From: Marivita sp. S6314 | GTDB lineage: Bacteria > Pseudomonadota > Alphaproteobacteria > Rhodobacterales > Rhodobacteraceae | Direction: 5' to 3' | NCBI RefSeq assembly: GCF_023015985.1 | Contig: NZ_JALKAO010000007.1 | Span: 105,635-169,634 of the forward strand | Length of the DNA: 64,000 bases | In this document: one piece after another, positions 35,020-44,534 of the stretch | Layout of the letters: every line of letters begins with the position of its first letter | Position numbering within the stretch: the stretch's first letter is position 1 | Program-made: the position numbers and the translations under genes | The notes under the pieces: model-generated | Seen by the model: only the letters and a program-made list of their open reading frames with translations | What the model was told of the DNA's origin: nothing | Databases searched by the model: none

Positions 35020-36105
35020 TTAGTACCCCATGACCGCGGCACGCGCGTTCATCTGGCCGTTATCGGCAAAGACCATGTAGGGGCCAACCGAGTCGCGGTA
35101 GCTGACAAAGCTCTCAGTGATCCGCGCGACCAGTTCATCGTCGTCCTGGCGCAGTTCGTCGATCACTTCGGCGGCGGCGTTGCCGGAGGCCGTGATAACA
35201 TCCTCGGGGAACATCTTGACCTGCACACCCTGTTCGGCCTGAAGCGCCCGGAGGGCTTGTGCGTGCTTGGTTGTGTATTCGGTCCAAACCTGTGTGTAGA
35301 GGCTGTCACAGGCTGTCTGAACAACGGCTTTCAGGTCATCCGGCAGCGCGTTGAACGCTTCGGCATTGACGCCGCATTCCTCGGCAGAGGACGGCTCGCC
35401 CACACCCGGCCAGTAGTAGTTCTTCGCAACCTGGTAGTAGCCCAGCGCGCTGTCTGTCCACGGGCCGATAAATTCACCTGCATCCAGGGCACCGGTCTGC
35501 AACGCCTGGAACATCGCCGGACCGCTCATGGCTTCGGCCGCCATCCCCAGCTTGGTCGCCATTTCAGAGGCCAGCCCGGTTGTGCGGAATTTCATACCCT
35601 TGAGGTCTTCGGCAGAGGCGATCTCGTTGCGGAACCAACCGCCCCATTGCGGGCCAGAGTTGCCACACAGGAAAGGCTTGATGCCAAAACGGCCGTACAT
35701 CTCGTCGTAAAGCGCCTGACCACCGCCATGCAGCATCCAGCCGAACTGTTCATCCGCGCGCAGGCCAAATGGCTGTGAGCCGAACAGGAGGATCCCCTTG
35801 GATTTCGACCCCCAATAGGCTGGAACCGCGTGGTAGAGTTCTGCCGTGCCTTCGCTGACGGCGTCGAACACGCCACGACCGGGAACAAGTTCCCCCGCAG
35901 GGAACAGGCGAACGTCAATGCGCCCCCCCGACAGGGTTGTGATCCGGTCGGCCAGCATCTGCGCGGCAACGCCCGGCCCAGGCAGGTTCTTGGGCCATGC
36001 GGTGACCATCTTCCACTGGCGGATATCCTGCGCGATGGCAGGGCTTGCCAAAGCTGTTGCGGCGGTGCCAATCGCGCCAGCCTTCAAAAATGTCCGTCTT
36101 TCCAT
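35020..36105 (-). CDS. dctP: TRAP transporter DctP-type binding protein, TakP-like
   Basis: 361 residues. ATG 36105 has GGAGGAGA upstream and opens MERRTFLKAGAIGTAATALASPAIA, a twin-arginine-like signal peptide (the pair here is RR in ERRTFLK). IRQWKMVTAWPKNLPGPGVAAQ, FGSQPFGLRADEQFGWMLHGGG, GNSGPQWGGWFRNEI and FRTTGLASEMATKLG resemble TakP, the 2-oxo-acid binding protein of Rhodobacter sphaeroides. Operon dctP-dctQ-dctM. A HutC-type operator nearly identical to that of the hut promoter lies 73 bases upstream, so histidine catabolism may control it; a ligand such as urocanate or another imidazole acid is a hypothesis. Confidence 0.94.
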   Translation of the reverse strand: MERRTFLKAGAIGTAATALASPAIAQDIRQWKMVTAWPKNLPGPGVAAQMLADRITTLSGGRIDVRLFPAGELVPGRGVFDAVSEGTAELYHAVPAYWGSKSKGILLFGSQPFGLRADEQFGWMLHGGGQALYDEMYGRFGIKPFLCGNSGPQWGGWFRNEIASAEDLKGMKFRTTGLASEMATKLGMAAEAMSGPAMFQALQTGALDAGEFIGPWTDSALGYYQVAKNYYWPGVGEPSSAEECGVNAEAFNALPDDLKAVVQTACDSLYTQVWTEYTTKHAQALRALQAEQGVQVKMFPEDVITASGNAAAEVIDELRQDDDELVARITESFVSYRDSVGPYMVFADNGQMNARAAVMGY

Positions 36106-36177
36106 GCGTCTCTCCTCCGCTGACGTGATGCAGCGACGAGTCAAGTCGCCGTTTGCACCACTTAAAATCCGTATCTA

Positions 36178-36198
36178 ATGTTATTATGTATACACATA
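36178..36198. promoter_or_regulatory. HutC-type operator before dctP
   Basis: The 21 bases here match 41743-41763 (hut promoter) at 20 positions and in the same orientation; the core is TTATTATGTATACACATA. It contains GTATACAC, an exact fit to the HutC-subfamily consensus GT-x-TA-x-AC. It lies 73 bases before the dctP start and 31 bases after the stop of the acyl-CoA dehydrogenase, so dctP is the target. Confidence 0.6.
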
Positions 36199-36228
36199 TT
36201 GGAGTCAATCGGCTCTGTGCCGTCGCCT

Positions 36229-37368
36229 TCAGGCCAGAAGCCCCCGCGCGATAATGGTGCGCTGAATTTCCGAAGATCCCTCGTAAATCCGGAAAATCCG
36301 CAGATCGCGCAAATAGCGTTCAAGCGGGAAGTCACGTGTGTAGCCATAGCCACCGTGGATCTGCAACGCCCGGTCCGCAATGCGCCACGCCGCTTCACTG
36401 GCATAGAGTTTCGCGTAGGCAGATTCGCTGGAATACCGAACGCCGGTTCCGCGCAGTACAGCCGCCTGCATCGCAAGCGCGCGCGCGGCGGCCAGTTCTG
36501 TTGCGCAGTCGGCCAGCATCCACTGCAATCCCTGGAATTCCGAAATCGCGTGCCCGCTGACCTGTCGCTCCTTGGCATAGGAAATCGCAGCTTTCAGGGC
36601 CGCATCAGCGATCCCCGTCGCCTGCGCCGCCACTTCGATCCGCCCATTGTCGAGCACCTTCATCGCGGTGCGGAACCCGGTATTTTCCGCGCCCACGCGA
36701 TTGCCCTCGGGCACCCAGCAATCGAAACTGATGCCGAACACATGTCCGCCCTTCAGCCCCATGGTCCGTTCATTCGGCGCGATGGACACGCCTTCGGTCG
36801 ATTTCGGCTCAACCACAAAGGCGCTGACACCCCGCGCGCCCGCGTCCGGATCGGTCTTGGCATAGACGACGATGAAATCCGCCGCCCCCGCATTCGAGAT
36901 AAAGCACTTGGACCCTTTGATCCGGTATCCTTCGCCCTCGCGCCGCGCCACTGTGCGCATATCTGCCGGGTTTGATCCCGCCTGCGGTTCGGTCAGGGCA
37001 AACGCACCCAGCGTCCGACCCGCCGCCGCATCCGGCAAAAATCGGTCCTGCAAGGTTGCGTCTGCACCCAGCAGAAGGGAATCCGTGGCCAGAAAATGCG
37101 CGGTCAGCATCGACGCAGTTGATCCACAGGCCCCGGCAATCGCCTCTACAGCGGCATAAAGCGCCGGTCCTGACAGCCCCAGACCCCCGTGCTCTTCCGG
37201 CAGGTTCATCCCCAGCAGGCCAAGATCGGCCATCGCCGGTAAGTGACACGTCGCAAATTGCGCCTCTTCATCCAGTTGCGCCGCCTTCGGGGCAAGAACG
37301 TCACCAGAGAACCGCGCGACCTGGTCGATCATGGCGCGTTCATCATCGGTCATTGGATAGGTGTTCAT
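36229..37368 (-). CDS. Acyl-CoA dehydrogenase
   Basis: 379 residues, standard length. FAD/acyl-CoA fold: FALTEPQAGSNPADMRT (flavin-binding signature), KGSKCFISNAGAADFIVVYAKTD, and the C-terminal LQIHGGYGYTRDFPLERYLRDLRIFRIYEGSSEIQR with the catalytic Glu of YEGSSE. It oxidises an acyl-CoA to the 2-enoyl-CoA. The start overlaps the stop of the CoA-transferase gene as ATGA, so the pair is one operon: CoA activation followed by dehydrogenation of a short or branched acid. The chain specificity is not readable. Confidence 0.95.
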   Translation of the reverse strand: MNTYPMTDDERAMIDQVARFSGDVLAPKAAQLDEEAQFATCHLPAMADLGLLGMNLPEEHGGLGLSGPALYAAVEAIAGACGSTASMLTAHFLATDSLLLGADATLQDRFLPDAAAGRTLGAFALTEPQAGSNPADMRTVARREGEGYRIKGSKCFISNAGAADFIVVYAKTDPDAGARGVSAFVVEPKSTEGVSIAPNERTMGLKGGHVFGISFDCWVPEGNRVGAENTGFRTAMKVLDNGRIEVAAQATGIADAALKAAISYAKERQVSGHAISEFQGLQWMLADCATELAAARALAMQAAVLRGTGVRYSSESAYAKLYASEAAWRIADRALQIHGGYGYTRDFPLERYLRDLRIFRIYEGSSEIQRTIIARGLLA

Positions 37369-38540
37369 TTCAATGCGTCCTTGCTGATTGTTCCAAGAAT
37401 ATCCGGCCCATCCGCGTTCAGGGCCGGGGCCGGGGCGCGGTTGCCTCGGGGCACGCCGCTAAAATGCACAGGTTGTTCGGGCGTCGTCAGCGCCCCAAGC
37501 ACCGGATGATAAACGTCCGAAGCCAGTACGCGCGCCGACGCCTGCGGCGAGGTCCAGGCCTGTGCAACCGATTGGATCGTCGATGCCGGAATACCGGCAT
37601 CCAGCAGGGCCGCCACTACGGCATCAACCGGTTTGGTCTCGGCCCATCCCTCGATCACTTCGGCCAGCGCAGGTTCATTGACACGGCGCAGCGCGTCGGT
37701 GGCGAACCGTGGGTCTTGGACCAATGCGGGCGCGTCGATGACAGTGCAGAACGTGGCAAACAGCCTGTCGTTCAGAACCGCTACGGCAAAATGTCCACCC
37801 TGCGCGGCATAGGTGCCAAACGGGGCCGACAGGGGGTGCCGATTGCCCGTCCGCACCGGCGATTCATCCGCCATCAACGTGCGACAGGCCAGGATCGGCA
37901 TCATCGACACAAGACTGTCGAACAGCGCGACATCGACGTGACGCCCAAGACCCGTGCGGCTGCGTTCGAACAGCGCAACCATCGTGCCCCAGGCCGCGAA
38001 CACGCCGCCTGCGACATCACCGATGGCTTCGCCCACCATGGTCGGCGCGCCGTCCGGCGCACCGGTGGCATCCATCAGACCGCTCATCGCCTGCACGATG
38101 ATGTCATAGGCAGGTTGGCGTGTGTTGGGACCGGTTTGACCAAAACCCGACACCGACACGTAAACCAGCTTGGGAAACTCAGCATGCAGAGCGTCGAACC
38201 CAAGGCCAAGCTTGTCCATCACACCCGGGCGGAAGTTTTCGATAATGACATCGCAATCGACCAGCAGCGCCTTGACCGTCGCAATCGCATCCGGCGATTT
38301 GAGGTCCAGCGCGATCGACCGTTTGCCGCGATTGACCGCTTGAAACAACAGGCTTTCCCCATCTTTGAACGGACCGATATGGCGATAATCATCGCCGTGC
38401 TGCGCTTCGACCTTGATCACCTCGGCCCCAAGATCGGCCATCATCGCGGTACAATAGGGTCCGGCCAGGACACGGGTGAAATCCAGCACACGCACACCGG
38501 ACAGCGGCTTGTCTGAAACGGGCGAGGGATCTGCGGGCAT
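37365..38540 (-). CDS. CaiB/BaiF family (class III) CoA-transferase
   Basis: 391 residues. LSGVRVLDFTRVLAGPYCTAMMADLGAEVIKVEAQHGDDYRHIGPF is the family opening; NRGKRSIALDLKSP, DVIIENFRPGVMDKLGLGFDAL and VGEAIGDVAGGVFAAWG follow, the last containing the catalytic Asp region. Members transfer CoA between carboxylic acids, often with succinyl-CoA or formyl-CoA as donor. AGGAGAAC precedes ATG 38540. It is divergent from the LysR gene, which may regulate it, and it overlaps the acyl-CoA dehydrogenase gene. Confidence 0.95.
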   Translation of the reverse strand: MPADPSPVSDKPLSGVRVLDFTRVLAGPYCTAMMADLGAEVIKVEAQHGDDYRHIGPFKDGESLLFQAVNRGKRSIALDLKSPDAIATVKALLVDCDVIIENFRPGVMDKLGLGFDALHAEFPKLVYVSVSGFGQTGPNTRQPAYDIIVQAMSGLMDATGAPDGAPTMVGEAIGDVAGGVFAAWGTMVALFERSRTGLGRHVDVALFDSLVSMMPILACRTLMADESPVRTGNRHPLSAPFGTYAAQGGHFAVAVLNDRLFATFCTVIDAPALVQDPRFATDALRRVNEPALAEVIEGWAETKPVDAVVAALLDAGIPASTIQSVAQAWTSPQASARVLASDVYHPVLGALTTPEQPVHFSGVPRGNRAPAPALNADGPDILGTISKDALK

Positions 38541-38620
38541 GGTGTTCTCCTGACTCTTTCATTGGATCGTACGCACGCGCCCGCTATTGGTGGAAATATA
38601 GGTTTCTCATAAGGCAATAA

Positions 38621-39511
38621 ATGCAATCTATACCCGTCACCTTGCGCCAGATTGATTACGTGATCGCCACGGCAGAAACCGGCGGCACAGCGGCGGCGGC
38701 GCGGGCGCTGAATGTGTCACAGCCATCTGTGTCGCTGGCCATTGCCAAGGTGGAAGCCCATTTCGGGCGCGCCTTGTTTATCCGCAGCAGCGGTCAGGGC
38801 ATGACACCCACCCCGTTCGGCCTGCGCAAACTGGCGGCCTTGCGAAGCCTGCGCATCCAGGCGCAGTCCGCGCTCAGCGCAGAGAGCGTCGACACCGAGC
38901 CGGTGAAACTGGGCGTGTTTTCCACGCTTGGTCCACGCTACGCCCCGGCCTTGATCCGGACCTTCAAAGACATCGCGCCGCAGAGCCGTGTAGATCTGGT
39001 CGAAGGCGATCTGGAGCAGCTGACCAATTGGCTACAGACCGGCCGCATCGATCTGGCACTGATCTACGATTTCGGTGTGCCCACATCGTTGGAGATCGTG
39101 CCATTGGCGGATGTGCGCCCTTACGGTCTGGTTTGCGCAGACCACCGGTTGGCACAGCACGGTGCGGTCGATCTGGGGGATTTGCTGGACGACCCGCTGA
39201 TCCTGATGAACCTGCCCCATAGCCGCGAATATTTCCTGTCTCTGGCCCAGATGAACGGGGTCCGGCCCCGGATCGAATACGAGACCGGATCAATCGAAAT
39301 GCTACGCGCGATGGTCGCCAATCGGATGGGCGTTGGCCTGCTGGCGACCGACATCGCACAATCAACCGCATGCGATGGGCAACCTGTGGTCCGGCTGGAC
39401 CTGAACGGCCCTCTGGCCCCGCATCGCATCGCCTTGGCACAAATTGCGCAGGCCCATGGCGGTCCGTTGGTCGCGCGCTTTCGGGACCATGTTGTGCAGT
39501 GGTTCAGATAA
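38621..39511 (+). CDS. LysR family transcriptional regulator
   Basis: 296 residues. N-terminal winged HTH (LRQIDYVIATAETGGTAAAARALNVSQPSVSLAIAKVEAHFGRALFIR) and a type 2 periplasmic-binding-like effector domain. AAGG lies 8 bases before ATG 38621. It is divergently transcribed from the CoA-transferase/acyl-CoA dehydrogenase pair with an 80-base shared region, the usual layout for a LysR protein and its target. Its effector is unknown. Confidence 0.94.
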   Translation: MQSIPVTLRQIDYVIATAETGGTAAAARALNVSQPSVSLAIAKVEAHFGRALFIRSSGQGMTPTPFGLRKLAALRSLRIQAQSALSAESVDTEPVKLGVFSTLGPRYAPALIRTFKDIAPQSRVDLVEGDLEQLTNWLQTGRIDLALIYDFGVPTSLEIVPLADVRPYGLVCADHRLAQHGAVDLGDLLDDPLILMNLPHSREYFLSLAQMNGVRPRIEYETGSIEMLRAMVANRMGVGLLATDIAQSTACDGQPVVRLDLNGPLAPHRIALAQIAQAHGGPLVARFRDHVVQWFR

Positions 39512-39649
39512 ACACACGCGGGTGGTGACTTGCGGCGTGCAACGGGACGCACCATTGGTCTAGATTTATAGGTTTTATGTCTATATCTTTGTGACTGATC
39601 CAGAGCGGGTGGCGATACCAAACGTTTGGTCCAGATTGTGGGGCGCGTC

Positions 39650-40339
39650 ATGTCGACAACATATCGCGAAGTCAAAGCCGACATTCTTCGCCAGATCACC
39701 CAGGGCGAGCTGGCCCCCGGCAGCATCCTTCCCAACGAGGTGGACCTTGCCGCAAGCTATGGATGTGCCCGGGCCACGGTGAACCGCGCGATGCGGGAAC
39801 TCGCCGATGACGGCTTGATTGAACGCCGTCGCAAAGCCGGAAGCCGTGTGCGGCGCAACCCTTTGCGGCAGGCCAAGTTCAACATCCCGCTGGTTCAACA
39901 GGAAGTCGAGGAACAGGGATCGGTCTACCGCTACGCTCTTGTCAGCCGGGATATTGCCCCGGCCAGTGACAGATTGCGGGCGCGGCTTGGGCTTCAATCA
40001 TCTGACCGGCTGCTGCACCTGATCTGCATGCATTATGCCGACGATGCACCGTACCAATACGAAAATCGCTGGATCAACCTTGCCGCGACGCCGGATGCCG
40101 AGACGTTCGATTTTTCGCAGACCGGGCCCAACGAATGGCTCGTCAAGCAGGTGCCCTTCACCGATGTCCAGATCAGCTTTCGCGCCATTCAGGCCGATGC
40201 GGTCTACGCCGAACATCTGGACTGCGCGCGAGGCGATGCGCTGTTTCAGGTTGAACGCACCACGCGACAGGATGATGAACCTGTCACGTTTGTTCAGCTG
40301 ACCTACCGGCAGGGGCATCGGCTGACCACGCGCTACTGA
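39650..40339 (+). CDS. hutC: Histidine utilization repressor HutC (GntR family)
   Basis: 229 residues. GntR winged HTH (YREVKADILRQITQGELAPGSILPNEVDLAASYGCARATVNRAMRELADDGLIERRRKAGSRV) followed by a UTRA effector domain (QSSDRLLHLICMHYADDAPYQYENRWINL, FRAIQADAVYAEHLD). HutC binds urocanate and represses hut genes. ATG 39650 fits the family start; an upstream TTG at 39626 is less likely. It is convergent with hutF and near the hut promoter at 41743. The likely operators are at 41743 and 36178. Confidence 0.93.
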   Translation: MSTTYREVKADILRQITQGELAPGSILPNEVDLAASYGCARATVNRAMRELADDGLIERRRKAGSRVRRNPLRQAKFNIPLVQQEVEEQGSVYRYALVSRDIAPASDRLRARLGLQSSDRLLHLICMHYADDAPYQYENRWINLAATPDAETFDFSQTGPNEWLVKQVPFTDVQISFRAIQADAVYAEHLDCARGDALFQVERTTRQDDEPVTFVQLTYRQGHRLTTRY

Positions 40340-40360
40340 TGCACGCGACCTGACGGGCGA

Positions 40361-41725
40361 TTACAAGGCATCCCTCAGCGCATCGATCGTCTGCTTATAC
40401 GCCGCCACGATCTCGTCACGCGCGACATGACGCCCCCCTGTCACCTTGTGGCGGCCCGCAGACCAGACGTCGCGCACCAGAGTGTCATCGCCCGCGAAGA
40501 CCCACGCATCGAGCGCGGTATCGCCCGTGCGGCCCCACATATGCTCTGATGCGGTATCAAGTGACAGAAGATCCGCCCAAGCCCCAACTTCGATCCGGCC
40601 GGAGTAGCGCGCGGCGGCCTGTGCGCCACCCGCAAGCATGCCGTCAAACACGCGCCGGCCGGTCGATTTTTCCGGCGTTGCCAAGGCTGCCCGCGTCCCG
40701 TCGCGCAGGCGTTGGGAATAGTCCAGCGTCCGCAATTCCTCGCTCAGCGCGATGCGGATGTTGCTGTCAGACCCGATGGCAAACGCACCGCCATGATCCA
40801 GCCAGCGCACCGCGTCGAAGATCCCGTCGCCAAGGCTGCTTTCAGTGATCGGGCACAGCCCGGCAACTGCGCCGCTGCGCGCGAGGGCGATGGTTTCATC
40901 CGGGATCATCTGGGTGCAGTGGATCAGGCACCAACGATCATCCAACCCCATATTGCCCAGCGCCCATTCCACAGGCCGCGCGCCCCAGTGTTCCTGCACT
41001 TCGTCAACCTCGGCCCGCTGTTCCGCCAGATGCATGTGGATCGGGCCATCGGCAAACGTGGTCGCGTATGACTTCAGATCATCCTGCCCCACCGCCCGCA
41101 GGGAATGCGGCGCAACGCCGAGGGCTGCGTCTGCACGGCTGGTTTTGATCGCATTCGCGGCACCGGCATGCAGACGCTGAAAACTCTCAAGCGTATTTCC
41201 AAAGCGGATTTGTCCTGGCCCCAACCCGCGCCGGTCGCAGCCGCCGAATTGGTAATGCACTGGCAACAGGCACAGCCCCATTCCGGAGTGATCGGATGCA
41301 GCGACAACACGCTCGGACGTCTCTGCAATCGCATCATAATGCACGCCGCCCGGCTGGTGATGCAGGTAATGGAACTCGACCGACGCACCGTACCCGGCTT
41401 CGAGCATCTCCATCTGCACAAAAGCGGTGATCGCTTCGATATGATCGGGGGTCAGACGGTCAAGAAAGCGGAACATCAACTGGCGCCAGGTCCAGAAACT
41501 ATCGCTGGGATCAGGGCCGCGCTGTTCGGTCAGACCGGCCATTGCGCGCTGAAACGCATGGGAATGCACGTTGACGGGGGCAGGCAACAGCATCGGCACT
41601 TGCGTGCCCGCCTTGGGCGCACCGGCCTCCACCGCGCTGATCCGGCCCGTGGCATCAATGTCGATCCGCACGTTTTCCGCCCAACCTGACGGCAACAACG
41701 CCGTCTCCGCCCAGATCGTTTGCAT
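40361..41725 (-). CDS. hutF: Formimidoylglutamate deiminase HutF
   Basis: 454 residues, amidohydrolase superfamily. PAPVNVHSHAFQRAMAGLTE supplies the HxH metal ligands; VEFHYLHHQPGG, HMHLAEQRAEVDEV and GLCPITESSLGDGIFDAVRWLDHGGAFAIGSDSNI supply the remaining His and Asp ligands and are specific to HutF. It converts N-formimidoyl-L-glutamate to N-formyl-L-glutamate, which HutG then splits, so this is the five-step histidine route. It is divergent from hutI with the HutC operator between them. Confidence 0.95.
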   Translation of the reverse strand: MQTIWAETALLPSGWAENVRIDIDATGRISAVEAGAPKAGTQVPMLLPAPVNVHSHAFQRAMAGLTEQRGPDPSDSFWTWRQLMFRFLDRLTPDHIEAITAFVQMEMLEAGYGASVEFHYLHHQPGGVHYDAIAETSERVVAASDHSGMGLCLLPVHYQFGGCDRRGLGPGQIRFGNTLESFQRLHAGAANAIKTSRADAALGVAPHSLRAVGQDDLKSYATTFADGPIHMHLAEQRAEVDEVQEHWGARPVEWALGNMGLDDRWCLIHCTQMIPDETIALARSGAVAGLCPITESSLGDGIFDAVRWLDHGGAFAIGSDSNIRIALSEELRTLDYSQRLRDGTRAALATPEKSTGRRVFDGMLAGGAQAAARYSGRIEVGAWADLLSLDTASEHMWGRTGDTALDAWVFAGDDTLVRDVWSAGRHKVTGGRHVARDEIVAAYKQTIDALRDAL

Positions 41726-41742
41726 GGTCTACTCCGCTTGAC

Positions 41743-41770
41743 ATGTTATTATGTATGCACATAACAACAT
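41743..41770. promoter_or_regulatory. HutC operator between hutF and hutI
   Basis: A 28-base imperfect palindrome: arm ATGTTATTATGT (41743-41754), spacer ATGC, arm ACATAACAACAT (41759-41770); 11 of 12 arm bases pair. It is 18 bases from the hutF start and 33 from the hutI start, so it can control both directions. Positions 41743-41763 are repeated with one change before dctP. Confidence 0.7.
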
Positions 41771-41802
41771 TAAGTACGTTTCTTTGCAAGTGAGTCGGAC
41801 CC

Positions 41803-42996
41803 ATGCTCTTAACAAACGCCCGGATCGTGACCCTGGAAGACGACAAGAGCTACGGCATGATCGACGCCGGTGCGATTGCACTGGATGGACAGAAGATTGC
41901 ATGGGTTGGATCGGCCAAGGACATCCCCGACACCTATCGCACCGAACCGGTGCACGATCTTGCAGGCCGCCTCGTAACCCCGGCGCTGATCGACTGTCAC
42001 ACCCATGTTGTGTTTGGCGGCAATCGCGCGACGGAGTTCGAACTGCGTTTGAACGGCGCATCCTATGAAGAGGTCGCCCGTGCCGGGGGCGGGATCGTTT
42101 CGACCGTCAAAGCCACGCGCGCCGCCGCTGAGGACGCTCTACTGCAAGACGCGCTCACCCGCGTTGATGCGCTGATCGCCGAAGGTGTCACCCTGATCGA
42201 AGTGAAATCCGGCTACGGCTTGGATCAGGACACCGAACTGAAGATGCTGCGCGCCGCGCGCCAGATTGCGCAGGCGCGTCCTATCGATGTGCGCACCAGC
42301 TACTTGGGCGCGCATGCTGTACCACCAGAGTATCAAGACCGTCCCGACGCATATATCGACGATGTCTGTATCCCAACCCTGCGCGCGGCGCATGCGGAGG
42401 GCTTGGTCGATGCCGTGGACGGGTTCTGCGAAGGGATTGCCTTTGACACCGCCCAGATAAAACGTGTCTTTGACGTCGCAGTAGATCTGGACCTTCCCGT
42501 CAAACTGCATGCTGAACAACTGTCCAATATCGGCGGCACACAATTGGCGGCACAGTATAAGGCGCTCAGCGCGGATCACGTGGAATACGCCACCGACGCA
42601 GACGCCCGCGCATTGGCTGCATCCGGTACCGTCGCAACCGTCCTGCCCGGTGCGTTCTACACCCTGCGCGAAACCCAGGCCCCGCCCATCCAGTCGTTCC
42701 GCGACCATGGTGTCCCGATGGCGTTGGCCACGGACTGCAATCCCGGATCGTCACCGCTGACCTCGCCTTTGCTGACCATGAACATGGCCTGCACCCTGTT
42801 CCGCATGACACCGCTAGAAGCGCTCTTGGGCATGACCGCCCATGCCGCAAAAGCACTTGGGATGTCTGACCAGGGCCGCATCACCACAGGTGCGCGCGCC
42901 GATCTGTGTGTCTGGGACGCGGATCACCCCGCAGAGCTGGCCTATCGCATCGGGTTCAATCCACTTCACAAACGCATCTTCGGGGGCGCGCTATGA
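41803..42996 (+). CDS. hutI: Imidazolonepropionase HutI
   Basis: 397 residues, amidohydrolase superfamily. [40 protein letters not shown] (HxH metal ligands and substrate loop), [29 protein letters not shown] and [31 protein letters not shown] are HutI hallmarks. It opens the imidazolone ring to N-formimidoyl-L-glutamate. First gene of the plus-strand hut operon; the stop overlaps the hutH start as ATGA. Confidence 0.97.
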   Translation: MLLTNARIVTLEDDKSYGMIDAGAIALDGQKIAWVGSAKDIPDTYRTEPVHDLAGRLVTPALIDCHTHVVFGGNRATEFELRLNGASYEEVARAGGGIVSTVKATRAAAEDALLQDALTRVDALIAEGVTLIEVKSGYGLDQDTELKMLRAARQIAQARPIDVRTSYLGAHAVPPEYQDRPDAYIDDVCIPTLRAAHAEGLVDAVDGFCEGIAFDTAQIKRVFDVAVDLDLPVKLHAEQLSNIGGTQLAAQYKALSADHVEYATDADARALAASGTVATVLPGAFYTLRETQAPPIQSFRDHGVPMALATDCNPGSSPLTSPLLTMNMACTLFRMTPLEALLGMTAHAAKALGMSDQGRITTGARADLCVWDADHPAELAYRIGFNPLHKRIFGGAL

Positions 42997-44534
42997 TCAT
43001 CACACTCACCCCCGGCGCGGCGACACTGGCGCAGTTGCACGACATCTGGGCGCATGAACAGGCGGTCGTTCTCGATCCGGCTTTCCATGATGGGATCAAG
43101 GCGGCCCATGCACTGGTCGCCACCGCCGCCGCTGGCGAAGAGGCGGTTTACGGCGTCAACACAGGGTTCGGCAAACTTGCCAGCGTCAAGATTGCGGCCA
43201 AGGATGTTGCAACCCTGCAGCGCAACCTGATCCTGTCGCATTGCTGCGGCGTCGGAGACGCGCTGGACGTCGCCACCACGCGGTTGATGATGGTGCTCAA
43301 ACTCCTGTCCCTTGGGCGTGGCGCGTCTGGCGTTGCCATGACAACGGTCGAGATCCTTCAGGACATGCTGGCCAAGGGTGTCACGCCCGTGATCCCCGCG
43401 CAGGGATCGGTCGGGGCGTCCGGCGATCTGGCCCCGCTGGCGCATATGGCGGCCACCATGATTGGCGAAGGCGAAGCGATGTACGAGGGCACCCGCATGT
43501 CCTCAGGCGCGGCGTTGTCCAAAGCTGGTATCACGCCGATCGTGCTTGGCCCGAAAGAAGGGCTGGCCCTGATCAATGGCACCCAGTTTTCAACCGCCTG
43601 CGCGTTGGTCGGCCTTTGGGGCGCTTGGCGCAACGCGGCGACCTCTGTTCTGACCTGCGCGCTGTCGACCGACGCGATCATGGGGTCCACCGCACCCCTG
43701 CAGGACGCCATTCACACGTTGCGCGGTCATGCCGGCCAGATCGCGGTTGCCCGGGCGCAGCGCGCGCTGATGGAAGGCTCTGAAATTCGCGAAAGCCACC
43801 GGGATGGCGACACACGGGTGCAGGACCCCTATTGCATCCGCTGCCAGCCACAGGTGACCGGGGCCGCCATGGACCTGATGCACTTTGCCGCCCGCACGCT
43901 TGAGATCGAGGCAAACGCCGTCACGGACAATCCGCTTGTGCTGGTCGACGATGGCCTGATCGTGTCAGGCGGCAACTTTCACGCCGAACCGGTCGGCTTT
44001 GCCGCAGATCAGATCGCCGTCGCGATTTCCGAGATCGGCGCAATCGCGCAGCGGCGCATTGCCTTGATGGTGGACCCGACATTGTCCTTTGACCTGCCGC
44101 CTTTCCTGACACCTGATCCCGGCCTGAATTCCGGTCTGATGATCGCCGAAGTCACCACCGCCGCGCTGATGAGCGAAAACAAGCATCTGGCCAATCCCTG
44201 CACCACCGACAGCACGCCGACCTCAGCCAATCAGGAAGACCATGTCAGCATGGCCGCCCATGCCGCGCGCCGTTTGCTGCGGATGAACAAGAACCTGAAC
44301 GTGATCTTGGGGGTTGAGGCGATGTGCGGGGCGCAGGGTGTGGAATTCCGCGCGCCGCTGCAAACCAGTGCCGCGCTCAAATCCGCAATGGAAACACTGC
44401 GCGCCGCCGTGCCAACACTGGCCGAAGACCGCTACATGGCTCCCTGCATCGAGGCCGCAAGCGTCTTGGTGGCGGACGGAACCCTGGCCGGTTCTGTCGA
44501 CCTGCCCGCCTTTGTGAAAGGGGACGCAACATGA
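42993..44534 (+). CDS. hutH: Histidine ammonia-lyase HutH
   Basis: 513 residues, normal length. The Ala-Ser-Gly triad that forms the MIO cofactor is in [25 protein letters not shown] and [15 protein letters not shown] are further signatures. It releases ammonia from L-histidine to give urocanate, the first pathway step. I set the start at ATG 42993, which overlaps the hutI stop; the open frame extends farther upstream but would run through hutI. Confidence 0.97.
   Translation: MIITLTPGAATLAQLHDIWAHEQAVVLDPAFHDGIKAAHALVATAAAGEEAVYGVNTGFGKLASVKIAAKDVATLQRNLILSHCCGVGDALDVATTRLMMVLKLLSLGRGASGVAMTTVEILQDMLAKGVTPVIPAQGSVGASGDLAPLAHMAATMIGEGEAMYEGTRMSSGAALSKAGITPIVLGPKEGLALINGTQFSTACALVGLWGAWRNAATSVLTCALSTDAIMGSTAPLQDAIHTLRGHAGQIAVARAQRALMEGSEIRESHRDGDTRVQDPYCIRCQPQVTGAAMDLMHFAARTLEIEANAVTDNPLVLVDDGLIVSGGNFHAEPVGFAADQIAVAISEIGAIAQRRIALMVDPTLSFDLPPFLTPDPGLNSGLMIAEVTTAALMSENKHLANPCTTDSTPTSANQEDHVSMAAHAARRLLRMNKNLNVILGVEAMCGAQGVEFRAPLQTSAALKSAMETLRAAVPTLAEDRYMAPCIEAASVLVADGTLAGSVDLPAFVKGDAT

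Noticed and set aside
38597..39575. Shared TATAGGTTT before the LysR and hutC genes as a common operator
   Set aside because: A 9-base match without symmetry, in AT-rich promoters, is likely chance.
39560..39590. Second HutC operator before hutC itself
   Set aside because: Only TTATGT and a few flanking bases agree with the 41743 site; no second arm is present.
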